From NCBI GenBank assembly GCA_963730325.1, contig CAVSRC010000019.1, positions 434,001 through 498,000 on the forward strand: 64,000 bases of DNA, written 5' to 3'. The notes beneath the pieces are model-generated. The model ran no database searches. It was not told the DNA's origin and saw only the letters and a program-made list of their open reading frames with translations. The stretch is from CAVSRC01 sp963730325. Lineage in GTDB: Bacteria > Pseudomonadota > Alphaproteobacteria > Rhizobiales > Kaistiaceae. Every line of letters starts with the position of its first letter. Position 1 is the first letter of the stretch. This document shows, one piece after another, positions 27,503-36,948 of the stretch. A program made the position numbers and the translations under genes.

Positions 27503-27841
27503 ATGAAACTCATCACCGCAATCGTTCAGCCGCATCGCCTCGACCCGGTGCGCGAGGCCCTGACCGAACTGGGCATCCACGGAATGACCGTCACCGACGT
27601 GAAGGGCTATGGCCGCCAGAAGGGCCATACGGAAGTCTATCGCGGCACCGAATACGATATCGCCTATCTGCCCAAGACGAAGATCGAGGTCGCCGTCGAC
27701 GACGACCGGCTGCAGCCGGCCATGGAGGCGATCATGCAGGCGGCGCGTACCGGCCGCATCGGCGACGGCAAGATCTTCGTCACCGAGATCCTCGAGGCGG
27801 TGCGCATCCGCACCGGCGAAACCGGCCCCGAGGCGCTCTAG
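27503..27841 (+). CDS. glnK: Nitrogen regulatory protein PII (GlnK type)
   Basis: Second PII protein in the window, 112 residues, probably plugging the AmtB channel when nitrogen is sufficient. The T-loop KGYGRQKGHTEVYRGTEY keeps the uridylylation Tyr51, and the C-terminal signature ARTGRIGDGKIFVTEILEAVRIRTGETG is intact. It differs from GlnB of this window at about a third of positions, notably DIAYLPKTKIEVAVDDDRLQPAMEAI. Location behind amtB makes GlnK the better name. Its stop is two bases from the stop of the convergent membrane protein gene. Confidence 0.95.
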   Translation: MKLITAIVQPHRLDPVREALTELGIHGMTVTDVKGYGRQKGHTEVYRGTEYDIAYLPKTKIEVAVDDDRLQPAMEAIMQAARTGRIGDGKIFVTEILEAVRIRTGETGPEAL

Positions 27842-27842
27842 C

Positions 27843-28148
27843 CTAAGCTGGATCGGTCGGCGCCGGCTGCTTGGCTGCCCCGTTGCGGCGGGCGGCCTTG
27901 CGCTCCGCGTGAGGCCTGCGGCTGTTCCACCAGCCGACCAGCGCCACGGTCATGCGCCGGTTGAAGCGGCGGATCGGCGGAATGTCGGTGGCCAGGATGA
28001 GGAAGCCGACCGGCACCATCCAGTAGCCCAGAACTGGCAGAAATCCGAAGAATCCCCCGAGGATGACGAGGGCGACGCCGAGCGCGATGCGGACCAGCCG
28101 GCTTGCCGGCAGGGTCAGCGAATACTTGCCGAAGCGAATGCGCGCCAC
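27843..28148 (-). CDS. Small membrane protein of unknown function
   Basis: The 101-residue protein begins at GTG 28148, preceded by GGGAGAGGGG. A basic N-terminus (ARIRFGKYSLTLPASRLVR) leads into two adjacent hydrophobic segments, IALGVALVILGGFFGFLPVLG and YWMVPVGFLILATDIPPI. A basic cytoplasmic tail follows (RRFNRRMTVALVGWWNSRRPHAERKAARRNG). Similar short proteins with the same PxxGYWMxPxGxxxLxxD pattern occur in Hyphomicrobiales without assigned function. The open frame extends upstream through the tRNA-Asn gene on the opposite strand; that part is not coding. Confidence 0.75.
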   Translation of the reverse strand: MARIRFGKYSLTLPASRLVRIALGVALVILGGFFGFLPVLGYWMVPVGFLILATDIPPIRRFNRRMTVALVGWWNSRRPHAERKAARRNGAAKQPAPTDPA

Positions 28149-28304
28149 GAACCCCTCTCCCGCACGCCAAAACGTCGCAGAAAGATGGGCAAGACGATCC
28201 GGCAGCGCAACCACATTCCGGTGGCGCGGCCCCGCGCCCCACGCATGCCTCTTGCAACAGACGGCCGGTTTGCTATAGGCAGCCGTCACGCCGATTGGCG
28301 ATGG

Positions 28305-28380
28305 TCCCCGGTAGCTCAGTTGGTAGAGCAAGCGGCTGTTAACCGCTGGGTCGCTGGTTCGAGTCCGGCCCGGGGAGCCA
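28305..28380 (+). tRNA. tRNA-Asn (anticodon GTT)
   Basis: Acceptor arms TCCCCGG (28305-28311) and CCGGGGA (28370-28376) pair; the D-arm reads TAGCTCAGTTGGTAGAGCA. The anticodon loop within GCGGCTGTTAACCGC gives GTT, the T-arm has GGTTCGAGTCC, and CCA is encoded at 28378-28380. Confidence 0.97.
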
Positions 28381-28416
28381 ACCTTCCTGTTCACCCCTAT
28401 GTTGTCGCCGCGCCCG

Positions 28417-29601
28417 TCAGCGCAGCGTCGAACCCGTGACGGTCGGCAGGTGCGCCAGCGTGCCGCTGCCCGTCTGGATGCCATCGAGGTGGTAGAGCAC
28501 GGCCGTCATGATCGCCGCGGCGAACATGACCAAAGCGAAGGCGGCGAAGCCGACGGCGAGCGTGCGGTTCTTGAGGCGGGCGCCTTCGACCAGTGCCGCG
28601 CCGGTGGTCGGATAGGCGGCGCCGGCGCCGGCACTGACCAGCTTCTCGCGCACCGCGTCCATGCGGGTCTCGTGGCGGCCCCACAGATTGACCACCACGA
28701 TGATCGCCACCAGGCACATCATGCTGCCCGGTACCCAGATGATGAAGCCGCCGACGCTCTCGTCGACCAGCGGCGGCACGTGGAACAGCCGCCCGGCGAC
28801 GTCGTAGGCCGGATAAAGCAGCGTCGTCTTCAGCGTCGTATAGGCGCCGAGCGCGATGTTGGAGAGCGTCACGATCCACAGCATCATCAGCCGCGTGCCG
28901 TAGGCCGTGCCTTTCGGCGCCGGGCGCATGTCGAAGACGCGCCACCAGAAGACGAGACCGGCGGCCAGCATGGTGATGTGCATGGTGTAGTGGATGCCAT
29001 CGTCGAGGATCGCCGCATTGTGGAAGCGCGGCAGCTCCCAGACGTAGAGCGCGCCGATGAATAGCGCAGTGATGACGACCGGATTGGTGAGCGGTGCAAA
29101 GATGCCGCGCACGACGCGGCCGGCAAGCAGCGGCCCCAGCACCGTTCGCCTGATGCCCGAGGGCAGGCCGGCGATGAGCGTGGCCTGCGGCGCGGCCAGC
29201 GCGATCAGCATCGGCCCGATCATCCTGAGCAGCAGGTGCTGGATCTGGTGCACCGAGAAGAGGTGATCGGCGAGGCCGTCGACGGGCGATTCCAGGGCGA
29301 GGAAGACCGCGGCGACGCCGCTCAGGAACGCCACGTGCCGCCACCTGCGGATGCCCGACGTCACGCCGCTCCGCCGCACCATGCCGGCGACATAGACAGC
29401 GACGACCAGCAGCGTGGGGATGACGATGTCGGGGGTCAGCGCCCAGACGTTCCAATCCTCGTCCGCACCGCCGGCGCCGTGCGCCCAGGCGACGGCTGGC
29501 GGCAAAGCGAGGAACGTTGCCGCCGCGACGGCGGCCACACCAATGGCAGGCAAAGTCCGGGCATGAGGCGCGCGATCCGGCACAATCGCTTCCTTCCGCA
29601 T
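28417..29601 (-). CDS. CtaG family cytochrome c oxidase assembly-like membrane protein
   Basis: Integral membrane protein of the caa3_CtaG family (the Bacillus-type CtaG, not the Cox11 CtaG). It shows about seven to nine hydrophobic segments after an N-terminal membrane segment with possible signal (IGVAAVAAATFLALPPAVAWAHG). Conserved family features include WRHVAFLSGVAAVFLALESPVDGLADHLFSVHQIQHLLLRMIGPMLIALAAP and DDGIHYTMHITMLAAGLVFWW, rich in histidines that may handle copper. 394 residues from ATG at 29601; an upstream in-frame start at 29634 adds 11. No oxidase genes are adjacent, so its partner is unknown. Confidence 0.86.
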   Translation of the reverse strand: MRKEAIVPDRAPHARTLPAIGVAAVAAATFLALPPAVAWAHGAGGADEDWNVWALTPDIVIPTLLVVAVYVAGMVRRSGVTSGIRRWRHVAFLSGVAAVFLALESPVDGLADHLFSVHQIQHLLLRMIGPMLIALAAPQATLIAGLPSGIRRTVLGPLLAGRVVRGIFAPLTNPVVITALFIGALYVWELPRFHNAAILDDGIHYTMHITMLAAGLVFWWRVFDMRPAPKGTAYGTRLMMLWIVTLSNIALGAYTTLKTTLLYPAYDVAGRLFHVPPLVDESVGGFIIWVPGSMMCLVAIIVVVNLWGRHETRMDAVREKLVSAGAGAAYPTTGAALVEGARLKNRTLAVGFAAFALVMFAAAIMTAVLYHLDGIQTGSGTLAHLPTVTGSTLR

Positions 29602-29830
29602 CTCGTAGCTGTTCGGCGCCCTGCCCCTAAGCACACCGGGACGCCCTGCGATTCAAGGCTCGGGGGTGCGCCCTGTGGACGCACGGCGCGGCCGGCGCCA
29701 TTTCCGGCGGTGCCACGCCGTTTAACCTTAACCCATGATAATTCTAATCAATTCGCTCCAGACGGCTCGCCTGCCCGTATGATCGCCCCAGGTCACCCGG
29801 CATCTGATGCCGGACGAGGAGAGCGGCAAA

Positions 29831-30856
29831 ATGGGTGCGGATCGCGAACGCGTCGCCTGGGTGGATTACGCCAAGGGCTTCTGCATCATCATGGTGGTGA
29901 TGATGCACTCGACGCTTGGCGTCGAGAAGGCGGCCGAGGCCCAGGGCTGGATGCACTACGCCGTGGCCTTCGCCAAGCCGTTCCGCATGCCCGATTTCTT
30001 CATGATCGCCGGGCTGTTCCTCGCCCGCGTCATCGACCGCGACTGGCGCACCTATCTCGACAAGAAGGTCGTCCACTTCGGCTATTTCTACGTCCTGTGG
30101 CTGACCATCCAGTTCGCCTTCAAGCTGCCCGACATCGCCGCCGGCGCCGGCGCGGCGGAGGTGCTGCGCGCCTATCTCCTCGCCTTCCTCGACCCGTTCG
30201 GCACGATCTGGTTCATCTATCTGCTGCCGATCTTCTTCGTCGTCGTGAAGCTGACCAAGAACATCGTGCCGTGGTGGCTGATCTGGCTGATCGGCGCCGG
30301 CCTGCAGATGTCCAACATCAACACCGGCTGGGTCATCCCCGACGAATTCGCGCTGCGCTTCGTCTATTTCTATTCGGGCTACGTCTTCGCCCCGGCGATC
30401 TTCAGCTTCGCCGCGACGGTGCTGCGCCACGGCTGGGCGGCCTTCCTCTATCTCGCCGTCTGGGGCGCGGTCGAAGCCTTCGCCGTGTTCAACGGCTATT
30501 CCGAACTGCCCGGCATCGGGCTGGCGCTGGGCTTCGTCGGTGCGATCGCCGTCGTCACGCTGTCGACGATCCTCTCCAAGAGCGACTGGATGGCGCCGGT
30601 GCGCTATTGCGGGCACCATTCCATCGTCATCTATCTCGCCTTCTTCCTGCCGATGGCGGCGACGCGCATTGCCCTGCTCAAGACCGGCATCATCGGCGAC
30701 CTCGGCACGATCTCGGTGATCGTGACCACGGCCGGCGTCGTCTTTCCGCTGGTGCTCTTCTGGGCGGTGCGCAACACCGCGCTCGGCTTCCTGTTCAAGC
30801 GGCCGGCCTGGGCCCATCTCGGCGCGGCCCGCGTCCGTCTGGTTCCGGCGGAATAA
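29831..30856 (+). CDS. Acyltransferase 3 family membrane protein
   Basis: Member of the Acyl_transf_3 family, which acylates sugars, peptidoglycan or surface polysaccharides. About ten membrane spans are visible in 341 residues. The N-terminus has the family motif ERVAWVDYAKGFCIIMVVMMHSTL with the catalytic-type His after MVVMM, then PFRMPDFFMIAGLF. The start chosen is ATG at 29831, preceded by GAGGAGAGCGGCAAA; an in-frame upstream start at 29807 is less likely. The closest described relatives are OpgC/succinoglycan-type succinyl or acetyl transferases, but the acceptor cannot be predicted here. Confidence 0.88.
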   Translation: MGADRERVAWVDYAKGFCIIMVVMMHSTLGVEKAAEAQGWMHYAVAFAKPFRMPDFFMIAGLFLARVIDRDWRTYLDKKVVHFGYFYVLWLTIQFAFKLPDIAAGAGAAEVLRAYLLAFLDPFGTIWFIYLLPIFFVVVKLTKNIVPWWLIWLIGAGLQMSNINTGWVIPDEFALRFVYFYSGYVFAPAIFSFAATVLRHGWAAFLYLAVWGAVEAFAVFNGYSELPGIGLALGFVGAIAVVTLSTILSKSDWMAPVRYCGHHSIVIYLAFFLPMAATRIALLKTGIIGDLGTISVIVTTAGVVFPLVLFWAVRNTALGFLFKRPAWAHLGAARVRLVPAE

Positions 30857-30918
30857 ACCGTTAGCAACAATCGCAAAAGTCGATTGCGCGGCCTTCACCC
30901 AGACGCCACTTTGGGGGG

Positions 30919-32463
30919 ATGGTCAGATTTGCCGAGCAAGGCCCTACGCTTGTCTGGCTTCGTGACGATCTGAGGCTGGCCGACAACCCGGCGCTCGCCG
31001 CCGCCTGCCGGCGCGGTGCGCCGATCGTCCTGCTCTATGTCCATGACGAGGAAAGCCCGGAAGTCCGTCCGCTCGGCGGGGCGGCGCGCTGGTGGCTGCA
31101 CCATTCGTTGCAAGACCTCGGCACGCGCCTGCGCGATCGCGGTCAGGCGCTCATCCTGCGCAGCGGGGGCGCCGAGGCTGTCGTTCCCGAGGTCGTCCGC
31201 GCCGTCGGCGCCGCTGCCATCTACTGGAACCGGCGCTATGGCGCCGCCGCCACGCAAGACGAGCGTGTCGCCGCGGCGCTGTCGGGAACCGGCGCCGTGG
31301 TCGGCACCTTCCAGGCCAATCTCCTGTTTGCGCCGGAGGCGATCCGCACCGCCAGCGGCGGTGTGTTCCGGGTCTTCACGCCCTTCTGGCGCGCACTCCA
31401 GCAGGCGCAAGCCCCGCGGGGCCCCCTGCCCGCGCCGGCGTCCATCCCCGCCCCTGTTCCCATCGCCAGCGACAGTCTCGAATCCCTCCGACTGATTTCG
31501 GCGGGTCACGATTGGGCCGCCGGTATCCGCGATGCCTGGCAGCCGGGCGAACCGGCGGCGGCGCAGGCGTTGTCCGCCTTCGTCGCGCATCTCGACCGTT
31601 ATGGCGGCGAGCGCGACCGGCCGGCGGCGGACGCCACCTCGCGCCTGTCGCCCTATCTGCGTTTCGGCGAGGTCAGCCCCCATCAGGTCTGGCACGCCGT
31701 CGCCGCCACGCCCGCCGGCGCGGCACGCGACAAGTACCTGGCGGAGCTCGGCTGGCGGGAATTCGCCTGGCATCTCCTCGACGACCGCCCGGACATTGCC
31801 GAAGCCAATATGAAGCCGGCGTTCGATGAATTTCCATGGGCCGAGAGCTTTGCCGACGACATCTGGATGTGGCGGCGCGGGCGCACCGGCTACCCCATCG
31901 TCGATGCCGGCATGCGCCAACTGTGGGCGACCGGCTGGATGCACAACCGGGTGCGCATGATCGCCGCGTCGTTCCTGGTCAAGCATCTGCTCGCCGACTG
32001 GCGCATCGGCGAGGAGTGGTTCTGGGACACGCTGGTCGACGCCGATGCGGCCAACAATCCGGTGAACTGGCAATGGGTGGCGGGCTCGGGTGCCGACGCG
32101 CAGCCCTTCTTCCGCATCTTCAATCCGGTGCTCCAGGGCGAGAAATTCGACCCCGACGGCGCCTATGTGCGCCGCTGGGTGCCGGAGCTCGGCCGTCTGC
32201 CCGACCGCTTCATCCACAAGCCCTGGGCCGCGCCCGAGGGTGTGCTCGATGCCGCCGGCGTGCGCCTCGGCGCCACCTACCCCCGCCCGATCGTCGACCA
32301 CGCGGAGGCGCGCAAACGGGCGCTCGATGCGTTCGCGGATGCTCAAGCAGCGGGAAAGCGCCAGGAAGCGCGCACGGTTGAGCGGAAGCGAACCGGACCT
32401 CGAAGCGATCCCGCGGCGCCAGCGCGCCGGCGAATGAATTTCACGCCATGGGCACCCCCGTGA
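30919..32463 (+). CDS. phrB: Deoxyribodipyrimidine photo-lyase (class I CPD photolyase)
   Basis: Splits UV-induced cyclobutane pyrimidine dimers using FAD and blue light. The N-terminal alpha/beta antenna domain begins TLVWLRDDLRLADNPALAAA. The FAD domain contains SRLSPYLRFGEVSPHQVW, LGWREFAWHLL, RTGYPIVDAGMRQLWATGWMHNRVRMI and LLADWRIGEEWFWDTLVDADAANNPVNWQWVAGSG with the dimer-binding and electron-transfer tryptophans. 514 residues, slightly long because of a basic C-terminal tail (AGKRQEARTVERKRTGPRS). Upstream gap 62 bases. Confidence 0.96.
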   Translation: MVRFAEQGPTLVWLRDDLRLADNPALAAACRRGAPIVLLYVHDEESPEVRPLGGAARWWLHHSLQDLGTRLRDRGQALILRSGGAEAVVPEVVRAVGAAAIYWNRRYGAAATQDERVAAALSGTGAVVGTFQANLLFAPEAIRTASGGVFRVFTPFWRALQQAQAPRGPLPAPASIPAPVPIASDSLESLRLISAGHDWAAGIRDAWQPGEPAAAQALSAFVAHLDRYGGERDRPAADATSRLSPYLRFGEVSPHQVWHAVAATPAGAARDKYLAELGWREFAWHLLDDRPDIAEANMKPAFDEFPWAESFADDIWMWRRGRTGYPIVDAGMRQLWATGWMHNRVRMIAASFLVKHLLADWRIGEEWFWDTLVDADAANNPVNWQWVAGSGADAQPFFRIFNPVLQGEKFDPDGAYVRRWVPELGRLPDRFIHKPWAAPEGVLDAAGVRLGATYPRPIVDHAEARKRALDAFADAQAAGKRQEARTVERKRTGPRSDPAAPARRRMNFTPWAPP

Positions 32464-32571
32464 GGCGAACGTTTCGGCCACACGGGTAGCTGACGCTGCA
32501 TGCATCCTTGAAGCATCGGCGTCCGGCGCATAGTTTTGCCGGCCAACGCTCCCCAACCGCATCGCAGCCCC

Positions 32572-33642
32572 ATGGACGTCAAACCCACCGTCGTCGATGC
32601 CATCGGCAACACGCCGCTGATCCGCCTGGCCCAAGCCTCTGCGCTCACCGGCTGCGACATCTACGGCAAGGCCGAATTCATGAATCCCGGCCAGTCGGTC
32701 AAGGACCGCGCGGCGCGCCAGATGATCCTGGAAGCGGAAAAGCGCGGCGACCTCGCGCCCGGCGGACTGATCGTGGAAGCCACCGCCGGCAATACCGGCA
32801 TCGGCCTGGCGCTGGTGGCGGCAGCGCGCGGCTATCGCACGATCATCGTCATCCCCGAGACCCAGAGCGCGGAAAAGAAGCAGGCGCTGCGGCTCGCCGG
32901 TGCGGCGCTGGTGGAAGTGCCGGCCAAGCCCTTCAAGGACCCCAACAATTACCAACATATCGGCCGCCGCCTGGCCGACGAAATGCGCGCCAGGGAGCCG
33001 AACGGCGTCCTTTTCGCCGATCAGTGGAACAATCGCGACAACCGCATGGCCCACTATCTGACCACCGGACCCGAGATCTGGCAGCAGACCGAGGGCACGG
33101 TCGATGCCTTCATCTGCTCGGTCGGCACCGGCGGCACGCTTGCCGGCGTCTCGCATTCTCTGCGCGAGAAGAAATCCGACATCGTCATCGGCTGCGCCGA
33201 TCCGGAGGGGGCGGCGATGTTCAGCCTGTTCTCGACGGGAACGGCGACGGCGAGCAAGGGCAATTCGATCACGGAGGGCATCGGGCTCGGCCGCTCGACG
33301 GTGATGGTCGAGGACGTGACGGTGGAGAAGCCGTACATCATCCCCGATTCCGAGGCCCTGCCCATTCTCTTCGACCTGGCCGAGCATGAGGGGCTGCTGC
33401 TCGGCGGCTCGTCCGGCGTCAACATTGCCGGCGCCCTGCGGCTCGCCCGCGACCTCGGCCCCGGCCACACCATCGTCACCGTGCTCGCCGACCACGGCAC
33501 GCGCTACCAGTCGAAGCTCTACAATCCGGACTTCCTGCGCGCGCGCGACCTGCCGGTGCCGGCATGGCTGGACGGCAAAGGCGGACATCGCGCCGCCATT
33601 CGCCTGACGGGGCACTGGCATGGCGAGGGGGCAAGCGGCTAG
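32572..33642 (+). CDS. cysK: Cysteine synthase A (O-acetylserine sulfhydrylase)
   Basis: PLP enzyme that makes cysteine from O-acetylserine and sulfide. From ATG at 32572: MDVKPTVVDAIGNTPLIRLAQ, the PLP lysine in NPGQSVKDRAA, the substrate loop EATAGNTGIGLAL, the phosphate-binding SVGTGGTLAGVSHSL and a C-terminal GGSSGVNIAGAL. At 356 residues it is longer than E. coli CysK (about 320); the ending LPVPAWLDGKGG is typical of the alphaproteobacterial CysK subgroup. A start at 32536 would add 12 residues. It is followed 32 bases later by the AlaX gene and then by the sulfurtransferase, giving a short plus-strand group with sulfur-related ends. Confidence 0.93.
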   Translation: MDVKPTVVDAIGNTPLIRLAQASALTGCDIYGKAEFMNPGQSVKDRAARQMILEAEKRGDLAPGGLIVEATAGNTGIGLALVAAARGYRTIIVIPETQSAEKKQALRLAGAALVEVPAKPFKDPNNYQHIGRRLADEMRAREPNGVLFADQWNNRDNRMAHYLTTGPEIWQQTEGTVDAFICSVGTGGTLAGVSHSLREKKSDIVIGCADPEGAAMFSLFSTGTATASKGNSITEGIGLGRSTVMVEDVTVEKPYIIPDSEALPILFDLAEHEGLLLGGSSGVNIAGALRLARDLGPGHTIVTVLADHGTRYQSKLYNPDFLRARDLPVPAWLDGKGGHRAAIRLTGHWHGEGASG

Positions 33643-33674
33643 TCTGGGTGGAACAAGAACCCGGACGAACCGAC

Positions 33675-34394
33675 ATGGCCACCGAACTCCTCTTCCGCAA
33701 CGACGCCTATCTGCCTGAAACGCAGGCAACGGTGCTCGCCGTCAACGACCGCCGCGGCATCGTGCTCGACCGCACCGTCTTCTATGCCACCGGCGGCGGC
33801 CAACCCGGCGACACGGGAACGCTGCGCCGGGCGGGCGGCGATATTGCCATCGCCACAACGGTTTACGGCGAGGACAAAGCCCAGGTCGTACACGTTCCGG
33901 GCGATGGCGAACCGCTGCCCGAACCCGGTGAGACGCTCACCGCGGCGCTCGACTGGGCGCGGCGCCACCGCCATATGCGCATCCATACCGGCTTGCACCT
34001 GCTGTCGGTGGTGCTGCCCTTCCCGGTCACCGGCGGCTCGATCGGCGCCGAGGAAGGCCGCCTCGATTTCGATATCGACGGTGAGGTGCCGCCCAAGGAG
34101 GAGGTCGAGGAGCGCCTCAACGCGCTCATCGCCGCCGACTATCCGGTCAATGACGAGTGGATCACCGACGAGGAGCTCGCCGCCAATCCCGGCCTGGTCA
34201 AGACCATGAAGGTGAAGCCGCCGATGGGTTCGGGACGCGTGCGGCTGGTCAGGATCGGCGACATCGACCTCCAGCCCTGCGGCGGCACGCATGTGCGCTC
34301 GACCGCCGAGATCGGTCCGCTGGTCATCGCCAAGATGGAAAGCAAGGGCCGCCAGAACCGGCGGGTGCGCATCCGCTTCGCGCAAGGAGGCTGA
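33675..34394 (+). CDS. Alanyl-tRNA editing protein (AlaX type)
   Basis: Free-standing editing domain that hydrolyses Ser- or Gly-tRNA-Ala mischarged by AlaRS. The 239-residue protein has the zinc-binding pairs HTGLH (in MRIHTGLHLLSVVLPF) and CGGTH (LQPCGGTHVRSTAEIG), plus DRTVFYATGGGQPGDTGTL from the N-terminal beta-barrel. This is the AlaX-M layout without the synthetase catalytic core. The ATG at 33675 starts the homologous region; the open frame extends 37 codons upstream into cysK. Confidence 0.93.
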   Translation: MATELLFRNDAYLPETQATVLAVNDRRGIVLDRTVFYATGGGQPGDTGTLRRAGGDIAIATTVYGEDKAQVVHVPGDGEPLPEPGETLTAALDWARRHRHMRIHTGLHLLSVVLPFPVTGGSIGAEEGRLDFDIDGEVPPKEEVEERLNALIAADYPVNDEWITDEELAANPGLVKTMKVKPPMGSGRVRLVRIGDIDLQPCGGTHVRSTAEIGPLVIAKMESKGRQNRRVRIRFAQGG

Positions 34395-34397
34395 TCC

Positions 34398-35249
34398 ATG
34401 ACCGACCGCACCCGATGGCTCGTCTCCACCGACTGGCTCGCCGACCATATCGGCGATCCGGACATCGTCGTCATCGACGGAAGCTGGCACCTTGCCGGCC
34501 GCGGTCGCGACGCACGCGCCGAATACGAGGCCGAACACATTCCCGGCGCCGTCTTTTTCGATATCGACGCCATCGCCGATACTTCCATCCCCCTGCCCCA
34601 TATGCTGCCGTCGGCGGAGACTTTCGCCGAGGCCGTCGGCGCGCTCGGCATCGGCAACGACAACACGATCGTCGTCTACGATTCGATCGGCATCTACTCG
34701 TCGCCGCGCGTCTGGTGGACCTTCAAGATCATGGGCGCCGAGAGTGTCGTCGTCCTCGACGGTGGCCTGCCGCGATGGAAGGCCGACGACCGCCTGGTCA
34801 ACGACTGGCCGGTCGTTCGCGAGCCGCGCAGCTTCATCGCCCGCTTCGATCCCTCGGCCGTGCGCGACATGGGCCAGGTGCGCGACGGGGTGGCGGCCAA
34901 GACCTTCCAGCTCGTCGATGCCAGGCCGGCGGCGCGCTTCCGCGGCGAGGCGCCGGAGCCCAGAAGCTGGGTCAAGAGCGGCCGCGTTCCCGGCAGCTAC
35001 AACGTGCCGGCGAACGAACTGCTCGATAATGGCCGGCTGAAGGAGCCGGAGGCCATCAGGGCGGCCTTCGCCGCGGCCGGGGTCGATCTCGACCGGCCGA
35101 TCGTCGCCAGTTGTGGCTCGGGCGTCAACGCCACCATCCTGACGCTGGCGCTGGACACACTCGGCATCCGCAGCGCCGTCTATGACGGATCGTGGACGGA
35201 ATGGGGCGCCCGCGACGACATGCCCATCGCTACCGGAACCGATTCCTGA
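34398..35249 (+). CDS. sseA: 3-mercaptopyruvate sulfurtransferase
   Basis: Two-rhodanese-domain enzyme that transfers sulfur from 3-mercaptopyruvate to thiols or cyanide. The N-terminal inactive rhodanese (RWLVSTDWLADHIGDPDIVVIDGSW, HIPGAVFFDIDAIAD) is followed by the active domain with LVDARPAARFRGEAPEPR and the cysteine loop ASCGSGVNA, Cys239. Most SseA proteins have CGSGVT; the Asn after Val is a small variation. 283 residues; it starts three bases after the AlaX stop, so the two are coupled. Confidence 0.93.
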   Translation: MTDRTRWLVSTDWLADHIGDPDIVVIDGSWHLAGRGRDARAEYEAEHIPGAVFFDIDAIADTSIPLPHMLPSAETFAEAVGALGIGNDNTIVVYDSIGIYSSPRVWWTFKIMGAESVVVLDGGLPRWKADDRLVNDWPVVREPRSFIARFDPSAVRDMGQVRDGVAAKTFQLVDARPAARFRGEAPEPRSWVKSGRVPGSYNVPANELLDNGRLKEPEAIRAAFAAAGVDLDRPIVASCGSGVNATILTLALDTLGIRSAVYDGSWTEWGARDDMPIATGTDS

Positions 35250-35363
35250 CCGGCGCGTTCATCCCTGGTTCAAGTCGCGCCGCCTAACGCTGGCGCCACA
35301 GGCGGGAGACATCTTCCCGCCGGCCCGTATCCGGGCTCATGAACCGTGAGGAAAAGGAATCAC

Positions 35364-36926
35364 ATGCGCAAAGCCAATCGCGTTCTGCTGGCCGGCGTGG
35401 CGATCACTCTGGTTAGCGTACCACTGGCGCTCGCCGCGCCGCAGTTTTCCCGGCCGATCGTGCTGGCGCAGGCCGACCAACAGGCGCCCGATGCGGTGGC
35501 CGCAGCCGAGGCCAAGGTCGAGGCGGCGCGTGCCGCATTGCGCCAGGCGAAGGCCAGCGGCAAAGGCGTGAAGGAGGCCCAGAAGGCGCTGCGCCTGGCC
35601 CAGAAGGAACTGAAGGATGCCCGTGCCGCGGCCGGCATGGCGCCGCAAAACGAACAACCGGAGGATACCGCCGATCAACCGCCGGCACAGGAACAGCAGC
35701 CGGCGGCGGCCGAGAACCCGCCCGCCGCCCCGGAACCTCCGGCCGCGGCTGAGGCCGCGCCGAAGCGCAAGGTGAAGCCGGCCACCGACGAGGCAAAGAC
35801 CCCGCCGCCGCCCAAGGAAGCGCCGGCCGAGGCCGCAGAGGCGCCGAAACCCAAGGCGCAGCAACCCGCCGATGAGGCCAAGGCGCCACCGCCGCCGCCC
35901 AAGCAGGCGCCCGCCATGCAGGCAGAGGGTCAGCCGCCGACGTTCGATCCGGCCCTGCTCAAGAAACCGCATCCGCGCTTCGGCGATACACCGAAGGGTG
36001 ATGCGGTCGCCCCCCTGCCCAAGCAGGAGGCGGAGATCCCCAAGGGTGGCGAGATCAATGCCGGCGCCGGACGCACGATCGTGCGCGAAGATAGCGGCCA
36101 AGTGATCATTCGCCACGACGACACCGAGCGTTTCCGCCAGCTCGGCGGCAATGTGACGGTCACCAAGGGGCCGAACGGCACGACCACGACCACCGTCAAC
36201 CGCAACGGCGTGCAGATCGTCACGATCAAGGACCGCGACGGCAACATCCTGCAGCGCTACCGCAAGGACCGGAACGGACAGATCGAGGTGCTGATCGGCC
36301 AGGCCGATCCGCAGCAGGACAGGCGCAGGCCGCCGCCACCGCCCAAGGCGCCGGCGCCGACCGCCAGCTTCGACTTCCATATCAAGCTGCCGCCGCTCAA
36401 GCTCAACATTCCACGCGACCAGTACGTCGTGGAAAGCAGCCGCGCCTCGCGTCGGCAGTTGACCGAAACCTTCGCGGCGCCGCCGGTCGAGAAGGTCGAG
36501 CGTCCCTACTCGCTGGAGGAGATCCGGCATAGCGACCGCATCCGCAACAAGGTGCGCCGCGTCGATTTCGATACGGTGACCTTCGAGTTCGGCAGCGCCG
36601 TGCTGCCGGACGACCAGATCCCGCAGATGCAGGCCGTGGGCGAGGCCATCCGCGGCATCGTCGACCAGCACCCGGACCAGGTGTTCCTGATCGAGGGTCA
36701 CACGGACGCGGTGGGCTCGGACCTCGCCAATCTGGCGCTCTCCGACCGGCGCGCCCAGACCGTGGCGGAGATCCTCACCTATTACTTCGGGATTCCGCCG
36801 GAAAACCTCGTGACCCAGGGTTACGGCGAAGAGTATCTCAAGGTGCCGACCGAGGGGCCGGAACGCGAGAATCGCCGCGTTGCCTTCCGCAACATCACGT
36901 CGCTGATGCGGACGGGATCCCGCTGA
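35364..36926 (+). CDS. OmpA family envelope protein with Pro/Ala-rich linker
   Basis: Cell-envelope protein of 520 residues. The N-terminus has a signal peptide (basic MRKANR, then VLLAGVAITLVSVPLALA). A short Ala/Lys helix rich in AEAKVEAARAALRQAKASGKG follows, then a long Pro/Ala/Lys linker (about residues 85-200) and a middle beta-rich section (TIVREDSGQVIIRHDDTERFRQLGG, KGPNGTTTTTVNRNGVQIVTIKDRDG). The C-terminal OmpA peptidoglycan-binding domain contains VTFEFGSAVLPDDQIPQM, GHTDAVGSD and LALSDRRAQTVAEIL. The start at 35364 has AGGAAAAGGAATCAC upstream. It may anchor the outer membrane to peptidoglycan. Followed by a terminator. Confidence 0.9.
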   Translation: MRKANRVLLAGVAITLVSVPLALAAPQFSRPIVLAQADQQAPDAVAAAEAKVEAARAALRQAKASGKGVKEAQKALRLAQKELKDARAAAGMAPQNEQPEDTADQPPAQEQQPAAAENPPAAPEPPAAAEAAPKRKVKPATDEAKTPPPPKEAPAEAAEAPKPKAQQPADEAKAPPPPPKQAPAMQAEGQPPTFDPALLKKPHPRFGDTPKGDAVAPLPKQEAEIPKGGEINAGAGRTIVREDSGQVIIRHDDTERFRQLGGNVTVTKGPNGTTTTTVNRNGVQIVTIKDRDGNILQRYRKDRNGQIEVLIGQADPQQDRRRPPPPPKAPAPTASFDFHIKLPPLKLNIPRDQYVVESSRASRRQLTETFAAPPVEKVERPYSLEEIRHSDRIRNKVRRVDFDTVTFEFGSAVLPDDQIPQMQAVGEAIRGIVDQHPDQVFLIEGHTDAVGSDLANLALSDRRAQTVAEILTYYFGIPPENLVTQGYGEEYLKVPTEGPERENRRVAFRNITSLMRTGSR

Positions 36927-36948
36927 CCGCCAGACGCCGGCAGACGAA

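Noticed and set aside
30895..33729. 944-codon frame antisense to photolyase and cysteine synthase
   Set aside because: Both genes beneath it are conserved and complete; the antisense product has no recognisable domain.
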